Positions 15,931-24,484 of a stretch of DNA of 64,000 nucleotides are shown here, one piece after another (position 1 is the stretch's first letter; each line of letters starts with the position of its first letter). The translations under genes were made by a program, and so were the position numbers. The notes beneath the pieces are model-generated. The model ran no database searches. It was given only the letters and a program-made list of their open reading frames with translations, and was not told where the DNA came from. This stretch comes from VRUE01 sp963702705 (GTDB lineage Bacteria; Actinomycetota; Thermoleophilia; Solirubrobacterales; 70-9). The DNA is taken from NCBI GenBank assembly GCA_963702705.1, contig CAVPDR010000006.1, forward strand, positions 310,001-374,000, in the 5' to 3' direction.

Positions 15931-16993
15931 CAGAGGGCTTGAGCGGATCGAGGAGATCAGGGTCGAGGCTGCCGCGGCGATCGAGGCAGCGGCAGGCACG
16001 ACCGAGCTGGAGGAGCTGCGGGTCCGCTACCTCGGTCGCAAGGCCGAGCTGACGGCGATCCTGCGCGGGATCGCCGAGCTGCCGGCCGAGGAACGGGGCA
16101 AGGTCGGCGGCGGTGCCAACCGGGCGCGCAAGGAGCTCGAGGCGCTGCTCGAGTCGCGGGCGAAGACGCTCGACGCCGGCGAGCTCGAATCGCGGCTGGC
16201 TGAGGACCGGGTCGACGTCACCCTGCCCGGCGCTCCGACGCGGCCCGTCGGCCACATCCACCTGATCACCCGCACCACCCGCCAGATCGAGGACGTGATG
16301 GTCGGGCTCGGCTACCGGGTGATGGAGGGGCCCGAGATCGAGCACGACTACTACAACTTCACCGCCCTCAACCATCCGCCCGGGCACCCGGCGCGGATGC
16401 TGCAGGACACCTTCTACATCCAGTCCGACCCCGAGCTGCTGCTGCGCACCCACACATCGCCGGTGCAGACCCGCAGCATGGAGGCGCAGCCTCCGCCGAT
16501 CTTCATGATCGCCCCCGGCAAGGTCTACCGGCGCGACTCCGACGCCACCCACAGCCCGATGTTCCACCAGGTCGAGGGGCTGGCGATCGGCGAGGGAATC
16601 ACGCTGGCCGACCTGCAGGGCACGCTTGACGAAATGCTGCGGGCGATCTTCGGCGGCGCCCGCAAGGCGCGGATGCGGCCGCATTTCTTCCCCTTCACCG
16701 AGCCCAGCGTCGAGTTCGACGTCTCCTGCTTCCAGTGCGAGGGCACGGGCACGCTGACAGGGGGCGAGCGCTGCAACCTCTGCAAGGGCATCGGCTGGAT
16801 CGAGATCGGCGGTGCCGGCATGGTCGACCCCAACGTGCTCGGCTTCGTCGAGTCGGCCGGCTACGACCCGGAGCGTGTGCAGGGCTTCGCCTTCGGCATG
16901 GGGGTCGAGCGGATCGCGATGCTGCGCCACGGCGTGCCCGACCTGCGGCGTTTCTTCGACAACGACGTGCGGGTCCTGGAGCAGTTCTCATGA
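15920..16993 (+). CDS. pheS: Phenylalanine--tRNA ligase alpha subunit
   Basis: 357 residues. ATG 15920 is chosen because AGGAGC precedes it and MATDRGLERIEEIR gives the usual N-terminal helix. With PheT it forms the alpha2-beta2 enzyme. Coiled-coil N-terminal region about 1-90; class II core with YYNFTALNHPPGHPAR, a CxxC...CxxC segment near residue 270 (CFQC and CNLC) and GGAGMVDPNVL. The stop overlaps the pheT start (ATGA). Confidence 0.96.
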   Translation: MATDRGLERIEEIRVEAAAAIEAAAGTTELEELRVRYLGRKAELTAILRGIAELPAEERGKVGGGANRARKELEALLESRAKTLDAGELESRLAEDRVDVTLPGAPTRPVGHIHLITRTTRQIEDVMVGLGYRVMEGPEIEHDYYNFTALNHPPGHPARMLQDTFYIQSDPELLLRTHTSPVQTRSMEAQPPPIFMIAPGKVYRRDSDATHSPMFHQVEGLAIGEGITLADLQGTLDEMLRAIFGGARKARMRPHFFPFTEPSVEFDVSCFQCEGTGTLTGGERCNLCKGIGWIEIGGAGMVDPNVLGFVESAGYDPERVQGFAFGMGVERIAMLRHGVPDLRRFFDNDVRVLEQFS

Positions 16994-19482
16994 GGGTTCC
17001 TTACTCCTGGCTGCGCGAGTACTGCGATCCCGGCATTGGCGCCGGGGAGCTGGCCGAGCGGCTGGCGATGACCGGGACCGAGGTCGAGCGGGTCGGCACG
17101 CTCGGCCCGCCCTCGGCCGAGGGCTTCGTCGTCGGCAAGGTGCTGAGTGCCGAGCCCCATCCCAACGCCGATCGCCTGCGCGTCTGCACGGTCGACACCG
17201 GCGACGGCGAGCGCACGATCGTCTGCGGCGCCCCCAACGTGGCGGCGGGGCAGACCGTTCCGGTGGCGCTGCCGGGAGCGGTGCTGCCGGACGGCCACGA
17301 GATCGGCCTGGCAAAGCTGCGCGGGGTCGAGTCGGCGGGGATGATCTGCGCCTCGTCCGAGCTCGAGTTGGGCGAGGGCCCACCTGGCATCCTCGTGCTC
17401 GAGGACGACGGCCTCGCGCCGGGCACGCCCCTGGCGGAGGTGCTGCCGATCGCCGAGCCGGTGCTGGAGCTCGAGGTGACGCCGAACCGGGTCGACTGCT
17501 TCGGCATCTACGGGGTCGCGCGCGAGGTGCACGCGATCAGCGCCGCGCCTTTGGCCGGGGAGCCCTGGGCCGAGGACGCGCCGGCCGAGGGTGAGGGCGA
17601 GGCAACCGACTACGCCTCGGTCGCGGTCGAGGTTCCCGACCTCTGCCCGCGCTTCACGGCCCGGGTCTTTACCGACGCGACTATCGGTCCCTCGCCCGCT
17701 TGGCTGCAGACGCGGCTCGCGGCGGCGGGTCAGCGGCCGATCAACAACGTCGTCGACATCACCAACTACGTGATGCTGCTGACCGCCCAGCCGTTGCACG
17801 CCTTCGACCTCGACAAGGTGCCAGACGGGGCGCTGACGGTTCGCGCCGCCGCCGACGGCGAGACGATGACGACGCTCGACGACGTCGAGCGCAGCTTCGA
17901 CGCGGAGACGGTGCTGGTCTGCGACCGCAACGGCCCCTCCGGCATCGCCGGGATCATGGGCGGCCAGGTCTCCGAGGTCTCCGAGAAGACGACCAGCGTC
18001 CTACTCGAGGTCGCCAACTGGAATGGGACCAACATCCTGCGCACCTCGCGCCTGCTCTCGCTGCGCTCCGAGGCCTCCTCGCGCTTCGAGAAGCAGCTCC
18101 ATCCCGACCTCTGCCTGCGGGCGCAGCGGATCGCCTCGCGGCTGATCGTCGAGCTCTGCGGCGCCAGGCTGGTGCCGGGCACGATCGACGTCGCCGCCGA
18201 TATCCCGGAGTCGCGCAAGCTGACCCTGCGTGGCGAGCGGGTCGAGGGCCTGCTGGGCATGGCGATCGAGCAGGCCGACCAGGTCGCCTACCTGGAGCGG
18301 CTCGGCTTCGGCACCGAGTCGGTTGGCGAGGACCTCGAGGTCACCGTGCCGCCGGACCGCCACTACGACGTAACCCGCGAGGTCGACCTGATCGAGGAGG
18401 TCGGGCGGGTGCACGGCCTCGACCAGCATCTGCCGAGCACGCTGCCAGCCGTGGCGGGACGGGTCGGCGGCCTGACGCGCGAGCAGCGCCTGCGCCGTCG
18501 CGCCGAGGACGCGATGCGCGACCTCGGCTTTGACGAGGTGGTTGGCTGGAGCTTCACCGACCCGGGTGCGCCCGGGCGGTTGCGGATCGCCGCGGACGAC
18601 CCGCGGGCAAACGGCGTCGTGCTCTCCAACCCCCTCTCCGAGGATCAGTCGGTAATGCGGACGACCCTGCTCGGCTCGCTTCTCGACATCGCCCAGCGCA
18701 ACCTCTCGCGGGGCACCGACGCCGTAGCCCTCTTCGAGTCCGGCCGCGTTTACCTAAAAACCCCGCCGACGGGCCTAGGACGTCCAAATAGCGGACGTTT
18801 GAGTCCCGTCGGCCCGCTGTATGGGGACTTTCTCGGCGAGCGCTCGGCCCCGTGCCGGGAGCCGCACCGGATCGGCTCGCTTGCCGTCGGTCCCATGGTG
18901 GCCAAGTCCTGGCGCGGTGGCGGCGAGCCTGCCGACTTCTTTGCGCTCAAGGACGCGCTGGAAGGACTTGCCAGCCAGCTCGGGGCCGAGCTCTCGACCG
19001 AGCCGGCCGAGGAGCCGTTCCTGCATCCCGGCCGCTCGGCTCGGGTTGATGTCGCCGGCCACTCCGCGGGCTGGATCGGGGAGATTCACCCCCTCGTCTG
19101 TCGGGGTTGGGACCTCGAATCGGCGACTGCGTTCGAAGTCGACCTGGCAGTTCTCCTCTCCGCATCGCCCGCCGGCGAGGAGACCTTCGAGGACGTGACC
19201 AGCTTCCCGGCGGTCTACCAGGACCTTGCCGTGGTCGTCCCGACCGAGGTCACTGCCGCTCAGCTGCGCGAGGCCGTGCTCAACGGCGGCGGCGAGCTGC
19301 TGCGCGCCGCCGACGTCTTCGACCTCTACGAAGGGGAGCAGCTCGGCGAGGGCAGGAAGAGCCTCGCCCTGCGGCTCGAGTTCCGCGCCGCCGATCGCAC
19401 CCTCACCGACGAGGAGGTCGTCGCCCGGCGGGCCGCGATCGAGGCCGAGCTCAAAGGGATCGGGGGGTCACTCCGTGGCTGA
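16990..19482 (+). CDS. pheT: Phenylalanine--tRNA ligase beta subunit
   Basis: 830 residues. The N-terminal tRNA-binding OB domain (about 40-150, VVGKVLSAEPHPNADRLRVC), B3/B4 editing domain, B5 domain, catalytic-like core and a C-terminal ferredoxin-fold anticodon-binding domain (about 735-830) are recognisable. Around residues 592-608 the chain TPPTGLGRPNSGRLSPVGP is encoded by a palindromic element (18765-18813) that looks inserted in frame into a surface region. GTG of argC overlaps the stop by eight bases. Confidence 0.96.
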   Translation: MRVPYSWLREYCDPGIGAGELAERLAMTGTEVERVGTLGPPSAEGFVVGKVLSAEPHPNADRLRVCTVDTGDGERTIVCGAPNVAAGQTVPVALPGAVLPDGHEIGLAKLRGVESAGMICASSELELGEGPPGILVLEDDGLAPGTPLAEVLPIAEPVLELEVTPNRVDCFGIYGVAREVHAISAAPLAGEPWAEDAPAEGEGEATDYASVAVEVPDLCPRFTARVFTDATIGPSPAWLQTRLAAAGQRPINNVVDITNYVMLLTAQPLHAFDLDKVPDGALTVRAAADGETMTTLDDVERSFDAETVLVCDRNGPSGIAGIMGGQVSEVSEKTTSVLLEVANWNGTNILRTSRLLSLRSEASSRFEKQLHPDLCLRAQRIASRLIVELCGARLVPGTIDVAADIPESRKLTLRGERVEGLLGMAIEQADQVAYLERLGFGTESVGEDLEVTVPPDRHYDVTREVDLIEEVGRVHGLDQHLPSTLPAVAGRVGGLTREQRLRRRAEDAMRDLGFDEVVGWSFTDPGAPGRLRIAADDPRANGVVLSNPLSEDQSVMRTTLLGSLLDIAQRNLSRGTDAVALFESGRVYLKTPPTGLGRPNSGRLSPVGPLYGDFLGERSAPCREPHRIGSLAVGPMVAKSWRGGGEPADFFALKDALEGLASQLGAELSTEPAEEPFLHPGRSARVDVAGHSAGWIGEIHPLVCRGWDLESATAFEVDLAVLLSASPAGEETFEDVTSFPAVYQDLAVVVPTEVTAAQLREAVLNGGGELLRAADVFDLYEGEQLGEGRKSLALRLEFRAADRTLTDEEVVARRAAIEAELKGIGGSLRG
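18765..18813. repeat. Palindromic element, family III, inside pheT
   Basis: GCCGACGGG (18765-18773) pairs with CCCGTCGGC (18805-18813), and ACGTCC (18780-18785) with GGACGT (18793-18798), around AAATAGC. It shares arms and the AAATAG loop with 44834-44882 in the GMC oxidoreductase gene. Here the middle of the stem has decayed by several mismatches. Confidence 0.8.
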
Positions 19483-20506
19483 CATCGGCGCACAGCCGTT
19501 GCACGGTGAGCCCGCTGCCCGGGTCCTGGTCGCCGGCGCCTCCGGCTTCACCGGGGCGCTGGCGGCGCAGATCGTCTGGCGTCACCCGAAGCTGGAGCTG
19601 GTCGCGGTCACCTCGCGCAGTGACGCCGGCAAGCGGCTTGACAGTCTCTATCCGCGCTACCGGGTGCCACTCGAGCTGAGCGAGCTCGACCTCGGCCATG
19701 TCGACGGCATCGACGCCGCGATCGTCGCCTACCCGCACGGCGCCTCGGCGCCCGCAGTGGCGGCGCTGCGCGGCCAGGGCCTGCTCGTCGTCGATCTCTC
19801 CGCCGACTTCCGCTTGCGTGACCTGGCCACCTACGAGCGCTGGTACGGCAAGCACGGCGCCGCCGATCTCTTCGGCGAGGGCGTCTATGGGCTGACGGAG
19901 ATGTATCGCGAGGAGCTGCGCTCGGCGAAGCTGGTCGCGACGCCGGGCTGCTACCCGACCGCGAGTGTGCTGGCGCTGGCGCCGCTGGCGGAACAGGGCC
20001 TGCTCGCCGACGTCGTCATCGACGCCAAGCAGGGGGTTTCCGGCGCCGGTCGCGGCGGCGGCGACGCGATGCACTACGTCTCGATGGACGAGAACGCCTT
20101 CGCCTACAAGACCGAGGGGCACAGGCACAGGCCCGAGATCGAACAGGAGCTGGCGGCGCTGGGCAGCCCGGCGCCGGTCACCTTCGTTCCCCACCTGTTG
20201 CCGCTCGACCAGGGCGAGTTGACCAGTTGCTACGCCCAGACCAGAGAGCCGATCTCGAAGGAGGAGGTGCAGGCCCTCTACCGCGAGCGCTATGCGGAGG
20301 AGCCCTTCGTGCGGGTTGTCGACGGCCCACCGGGGCTGCGCGACGTGCGCGACACCAACGAGTGCCACGTCTACGTCACGGTCGAGGAGCGGGGAAGAGT
20401 GCTGGCCTTCTCGGCAATTGACAACCTCTGGAAGGGGGCGTCGGGCCAGGGCGTGCAGAACCTCAACCTGATGCTCGGCCTCGACGAGGGGATGGGTCTC
20501 AGATGA
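19475..20506 (+). CDS. argC: N-acetyl-gamma-glutamyl-phosphate reductase
   Basis: 343 residues from GTG 19475, which overlaps pheT. It reduces N-acetylglutamyl phosphate to the semialdehyde with NADPH (third step of arginine synthesis). RVLVAGASGFTGALAAQIV is the nucleotide-binding loop. ATPGCYPTASVLAL contains the catalytic cysteine near residue 155, and KQGVSGAGRGGG follows. First gene of argCJBD. Confidence 0.95.
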   Translation: MADIGAQPLHGEPAARVLVAGASGFTGALAAQIVWRHPKLELVAVTSRSDAGKRLDSLYPRYRVPLELSELDLGHVDGIDAAIVAYPHGASAPAVAALRGQGLLVVDLSADFRLRDLATYERWYGKHGAADLFGEGVYGLTEMYREELRSAKLVATPGCYPTASVLALAPLAEQGLLADVVIDAKQGVSGAGRGGGDAMHYVSMDENAFAYKTEGHRHRPEIEQELAALGSPAPVTFVPHLLPLDQGELTSCYAQTREPISKEEVQALYRERYAEEPFVRVVDGPPGLRDVRDTNECHVYVTVEERGRVLAFSAIDNLWKGASGQGVQNLNLMLGLDEGMGLR

Positions 20507-21657
20507 GTGGCTTCTTCAAGTCGCGCTGGGTCGAACCGCCGGCCGTGGTGGAGGAGCTCGATCCCGCCCAGCTGGCGCCGGGCTTTCGCGCCGGCGGTGC
20601 GCACTGCGGCCTCAAGGGCGGCGGCAAGACCGACATCGGCCTGATCGTCTGCGATGCCGAGCGGGTTTCCTCGGCGGTTCTGCTGACCCGCAACGCCTCC
20701 GCCGCGGCGCCGGTGCGGGTGATCCGCGAGCGCTGCGAACGGGGGTCGATCCGCGCCGCTGTGGTCAACGCCGGCAACGCCAACGCCGAGACGGGTGCGC
20801 AGGGCTATGCCGACGCGGTGGCGATGTGCGACGCCGCGGCGGAGAAGCTGGGCCTGCGGCCCGAGACGGTCGCCGTCGGCGAGACCGGCGTGATTGGGGT
20901 GCAGCTGCCGATCGAGGCCGTGCTGACCGGGATCGGCGAGGCGGCCGGGACTCTTTCGGAGACCGGCGGCGTTGCCTTCTCCGAGGCGATCCTCACCACC
21001 GACCGCTGGCCCAAGCGCTGCACCCTGCGCACCGGTGGCGTGACGATCTCCGCCCAGGCAAAGGGCGGTGGCATGATCCAGCCGAACATGGCGACGATGC
21101 TCTGCTTCGTCCAGACCGACGCGGTCGTCGAGGACCCCGACGCCGCCCTGCGCGCGGCCAGCGACGCATCCTTCGAGCGCATCACCGTCGATGGCCAGAT
21201 GAGCACCAACGACACCGTCCTGCTGCAGGCGACCGGCGCGGCCGGCGCGCCGTTGCCCGCCGGCCTGCTCGAGGCCGTCCTGCTGCAGCTCGCGATCGAG
21301 GTCGTCGCCGACGGCGAGGGCTCCTCGCGGGTCGGCCGGGTGCAGGTCGACGGCGCCGCCTCGGCCGCCGAGGCCGAGCGGGTTGCCCGCGCGATCGCCA
21401 ACTCGCCCCTGGTCAAGACTGCGCTCTTCGGCCGCGACCCCAACTGGGGCCGGATCGCCCAAGCTGCCGGGATGGCGCTGGCCGGCGAGAACTTGGAGGA
21501 GATCGGCGCCGAGAACATCGACAACGCCGAGCTCGCCGAGGATGTTCCCGAGGCCGAGATCGGCCTGCGGCTCGACCGCGGCGAGCATTCCGCCCACGTC
21601 TGGTTCTCCGACCTCGGCTATGAGTACGTGCGGATCAACGCCGAGTACACGACCTAG
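20503..21657 (+). CDS. argJ: Bifunctional glutamate N-acetyltransferase/ornithine acetyltransferase
   Basis: 384 residues. It transfers acetyl from N-acetylornithine to glutamate, closing the acetyl cycle, and may also use acetyl-CoA. KGGGMIQPNMATMLCF contains the Ala-Thr self-cleavage site; Thr near residue 197 becomes the nucleophile. The C-terminal IDNAELAEDVPEAEIGL and DLGYEYVRINAEY segments are typical. ATG overlaps argC by four bases. Confidence 0.95.
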   Translation: MSGFFKSRWVEPPAVVEELDPAQLAPGFRAGGAHCGLKGGGKTDIGLIVCDAERVSSAVLLTRNASAAAPVRVIRERCERGSIRAAVVNAGNANAETGAQGYADAVAMCDAAAEKLGLRPETVAVGETGVIGVQLPIEAVLTGIGEAAGTLSETGGVAFSEAILTTDRWPKRCTLRTGGVTISAQAKGGGMIQPNMATMLCFVQTDAVVEDPDAALRAASDASFERITVDGQMSTNDTVLLQATGAAGAPLPAGLLEAVLLQLAIEVVADGEGSSRVGRVQVDGAASAAEAERVARAIANSPLVKTALFGRDPNWGRIAQAAGMALAGENLEEIGAENIDNAELAEDVPEAEIGLRLDRGEHSAHVWFSDLGYEYVRINAEYTT

Positions 21658-21666
21658 GAAGGAGCG

Positions 21667-22506
21667 ATGACAGCAAACGTCGACACCCTGCTCGAGGCAC
21701 TGCCCTACATCAAGGAGTTCCACGGTCGCACCGTGGTGATCAAGTACGGCGGCGCCGCGATGCGCGAGGAGGAGCTGCGCGAGGCCTTTGCCACCGACGT
21801 GGTCCTGCTCAAGTACGTCGGCCTCAATCCGGTCATCGTCCACGGTGGCGGTCCCGAGATCACCGAGTACATGGACCGGCTCGGCATGGAGGTGCGCTTC
21901 CACGAGGGCTTGCGAGTCTCCGATGCTCAGACCGTAGAGGTGGCCAAGATGGTCCTTCGCGGCAAGATCAACGCGGAGATCGTGCAGCGCATAAATCGAC
22001 ACGGGCAGGGAGCCGTGGGCCTCTCCGGCGAGGACGGCTCGCTGTTCAAGGTCGCACCGGTTTCAAACGCGGAGCAGGTCGGCTTCGTTGGCGTGATCGA
22101 GCATGTCGACGTTGACGTGCTCAACCACATCGCTGCCGACTACATCCCGGTGATCGCCTCCTCCGCCTCCGACCACGGCGGCCAGTCCTACAACGTCAAC
22201 GCTGACGAGGCCGCGGGCAAGGTCGCCGCCGCCCTCGGCGCCCACAAGGCGATCTTTCTCACCGACGTCGAGGGCTGGCGCGCCGACGCCGAGGACGAGA
22301 GCTCGCTGATCTCCCGCGCCACGGTCGACGAGGTGGAGGGGCGGCTGGCAGGGATCGACGGTGGCATGCGGCCCAAGCTCGGCGCCTGCGTCGACGCGAT
22401 CCGCGGCGGTGCCCAGTCCGCCCACATCATCGACGGCCGCAAGCCGCACTCGCTCCTGCTCGAGCTCTTCACCGATGCCGGCATCGGCACGATGGTGACG
22501 CCGTGA
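21667..22506 (+). CDS. argB: Acetylglutamate kinase
   Basis: 279 residues. It phosphorylates N-acetylglutamate. VVIKYGGAAM holds the phosphate-binding Lys, VIVHGGGPEITEYM the substrate loop, and FLTDVEGWRAD and HIIDGRKPHSLLLELFTDAG the C-domain. A ribosome site (GGAAGGAGCG) precedes the ATG. It overlaps argD by four bases. Confidence 0.96.
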   Translation: MTANVDTLLEALPYIKEFHGRTVVIKYGGAAMREEELREAFATDVVLLKYVGLNPVIVHGGGPEITEYMDRLGMEVRFHEGLRVSDAQTVEVAKMVLRGKINAEIVQRINRHGQGAVGLSGEDGSLFKVAPVSNAEQVGFVGVIEHVDVDVLNHIAADYIPVIASSASDHGGQSYNVNADEAAGKVAAALGAHKAIFLTDVEGWRADAEDESSLISRATVDEVEGRLAGIDGGMRPKLGACVDAIRGGAQSAHIIDGRKPHSLLLELFTDAGIGTMVTP

Positions 22507-23694
22507 ACCTGACCGACCTGCAGGCGCTCGAGCAGCGCTACCTGATGCGCACTTACAGGCGCGCCCCGGTCGAGTTCGTCCGCGGCGAGGGCGCGCTGCT
22601 CTGGGACGCCGAGGGCAGGGAGTACCTCGATTTCCTCGCCGGGATCTCGGTCTGCTCGGTCGGCCACTGCAACCCGGAGGTGGTCGAGGCCGTGCGCGAG
22701 CAGGCCGGACGGTTGATGCACACCTCCAATCTCTTCTACACGGAGCCGATGGTGCGGCTTGCCGAGCGCCTCTCCGGGTCGAGTCTCGGTGGCCGTGTCT
22801 TCTTCTCCAACTCCGGCACGGAGGCGAACGAGTGCGCGATCAAGATCGCCCGCAAGCACGCCCATCGGCGTGGCGTTGAGGCACCCCGGATCGTCAGCTT
22901 CGAGCGCGACTTCCACGGCCGCACCTACGGCGCCCTGTCGGCGACTCCGGCGCTTGCCGCCAACCCAGACCTGGGCCCAATGCTGCCCGGCTTCGTTTCG
23001 GTGCCGCTGAACGATGCGGCGGCGCTGCGCGCGGCGGTGGGGGAGAGTACGGCGGCGGTGCTGATCGAGCCGATCCAGGGCGAGGCCGGGATCTACCCGC
23101 TCAGCGACGAGGCCTTGCTCGCCGCCCGCGAGGTCTGCGACGAGGTCGGCGCGCTGCTGATCTTCGATGAGATCCAGACCGGGGTCGGCCGCACCGGCTC
23201 GCTCTGGGCCTACGAGCAGACGCCGGTGCGCCCCGACGTGCTGACCAGCGCCAAGGCGCTCGGTGGCGGCATGCCGATCGGCGCCTGCATCTCCACACCC
23301 GAGGCGGGCGAGGTGCTGGGGCCGGGAGACCATGGCTCGACCTTCGCTGCCGGCCCCGTCGCCAGCGCCGCAGCCCTGGCCGTGCTCGACATAGTCGATG
23401 ACGCGACGCTGCTGCGCGGGGTGCGCGAGCGCGGCGCCCAGCTGCGCGAGGATCTGCTCGCCCTCGACGGCGTGCGCGAGGTCCGCGGACGCGGCCTGAT
23501 GGCCGGCGTCGGGCTCGAAGGACGGGATCGACGCCGTGGCGCTCGGCGCCACCCTGCTCGAGCACGGCCTGATCGTCAACGTGCCCGAGCCCGGGACCCT
23601 GCGCCTGCTGCCGCCGCTGACGGTCGATTCGGCCCAGGTCGATCGCGCCGTCGGCGCGATCGCCGACGCACTCCTAAGCTACGCGGCCCAATGA
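22503..23694 (+). pseudogene. argD: Acetylornithine aminotransferase, interrupted by a one-base frameshift
   Basis: Residues 1-339 read as a normal class III aminotransferase: RAPVEFVRGEGALLWDAEGR, FFSNSGTEANECAIKIAR, LIFDEIQTGVGRTG and SAKALGGGMPIG with the PLP Lys near 251. Just after GVGLE the frame breaks. An extra base within 23518-23522 moves the rest (DGIDAVALGATLLEHGLIVN through ADALLSYAAQ) to the next frame, ending at the TGA 23692-23694 that overlaps the next gene as ATGA. The downstream frame is undamaged, so this is a very recent mutation, a sequencing error or programmed frameshifting. Unshifted reading would fuse ArgD to the next protein. Confidence 0.85.
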
Positions 23695-24128
23695 GCTCGG
23701 ATAAGCGACCACGGGAGCCGCGCGCGCTGACCAGCAGCACGGCCGAGCGCCTGGCGGCGATCGTCGAGGCGGCCGAGCAGGCCGCGTCGAAAGTGATCGA
23801 CGATGCCGAGGAGCAGGCGCGTCGTCAGCTGCAGGAGGCCGGCGCCCGCGCCGACCGGATCGTCGCCGAACGCCTCCGTGCGCTCGCCGACGAGCTCGAT
23901 CCCGAGACGCAGTCGGCGCCGCGCCGCGAGTCGCACCTGCGGCCGGTGGCCTCCGAGGGGGAGCCGGCGCCGGGGCCCCGCTCGACCTCCTCCGGTGCGC
24001 GCCTGCTCGCTACCCAGATGGCTGTATCGGGCAGCAGCCGGGCGGAGATCGAAGAGCGCCTGCGCAGCGGCTTCGAGATCGAGGACACAAGCGAGATACT
24101 CGACGCGATACTCGGACCGGAGGAATAG
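23691..24128 (+). CDS. Coiled-coil protein between argD and argG, unknown
   Basis: 145 residues from ATG 23691. An N-terminal amphipathic coiled coil (TAERLAAIVEAAEQAASKVI onward, about residues 15-70) of the kind seen in DivIVA-like or ATP-synthase-b-like proteins is followed by a Pro/Ser linker. A C-terminal helical segment comes last (ATQMAVSGSSRAEIEERLRS, then IEDTSEILDAILGPEE). No catalytic motif. It overlaps argD and lies two bases before the next gene, so it belongs to the arginine operon by position. Confidence 0.72.
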   Translation: MSSDKRPREPRALTSSTAERLAAIVEAAEQAASKVIDDAEEQARRQLQEAGARADRIVAERLRALADELDPETQSAPRRESHLRPVASEGEPAPGPRSTSSGARLLATQMAVSGSSRAEIEERLRSGFEIEDTSEILDAILGPEE

Positions 24129-24130
24129 CC

Positions 24131-24484
24131 ATGCACGAGGACCCGACCCGGATGATGCGCCAGCCCGACGAGCACAAGCCGCACGGCAACATGCGCCTCG
24201 TGATCGCCGGCCTGATCGCGGTGATCGTCGGCCTGTTGATCGCGGTAATCGTCATCGCAGGCAGCGGCGACAGCGGCACCTCGACCTCGACCGTGACCAC
24301 GGTTCCCAGCGAAACGAGCGCGACCACCGAGACGACGACCGGCTCGAGCACCGAGACCACGACCTCGACTCCAACCGAGACGACCACCTCGGAAACCACC
24401 ACTTCGCCGACCACGACCGAATCGACGACCACGACGCCACCGAGCGAAGAAGAAAACGGCAGCGGTGGCATCGGCGCCCCGTAA
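24131..24484 (+). CDS. Single-pass membrane protein with Thr-rich tail
   Basis: 117 residues: a short cytoplasmic N-terminus, one strong membrane segment (about residues 22-43, LVIAGLIAVIVGLLIAVIVI), then about 60 residues made mostly of Thr, Ser, Glu and Pro, probably extracellular and possibly glycosylated. Function unknown. It ends directly against the argG start codon. Confidence 0.7.
   Translation: MHEDPTRMMRQPDEHKPHGNMRLVIAGLIAVIVGLLIAVIVIAGSGDSGTSTSTVTTVPSETSATTETTTGSSTETTTSTPTETTTSETTTSPTTTESTTTTPPSEEENGSGGIGAP

Noticed and set aside
22503..24128. A 541-residue ArgD fusion protein
   Set aside because: The fused part after VGLE is out-of-frame ArgD sequence; the true ArgD tail is in the next frame, so this is a frameshift and not a designed fusion.
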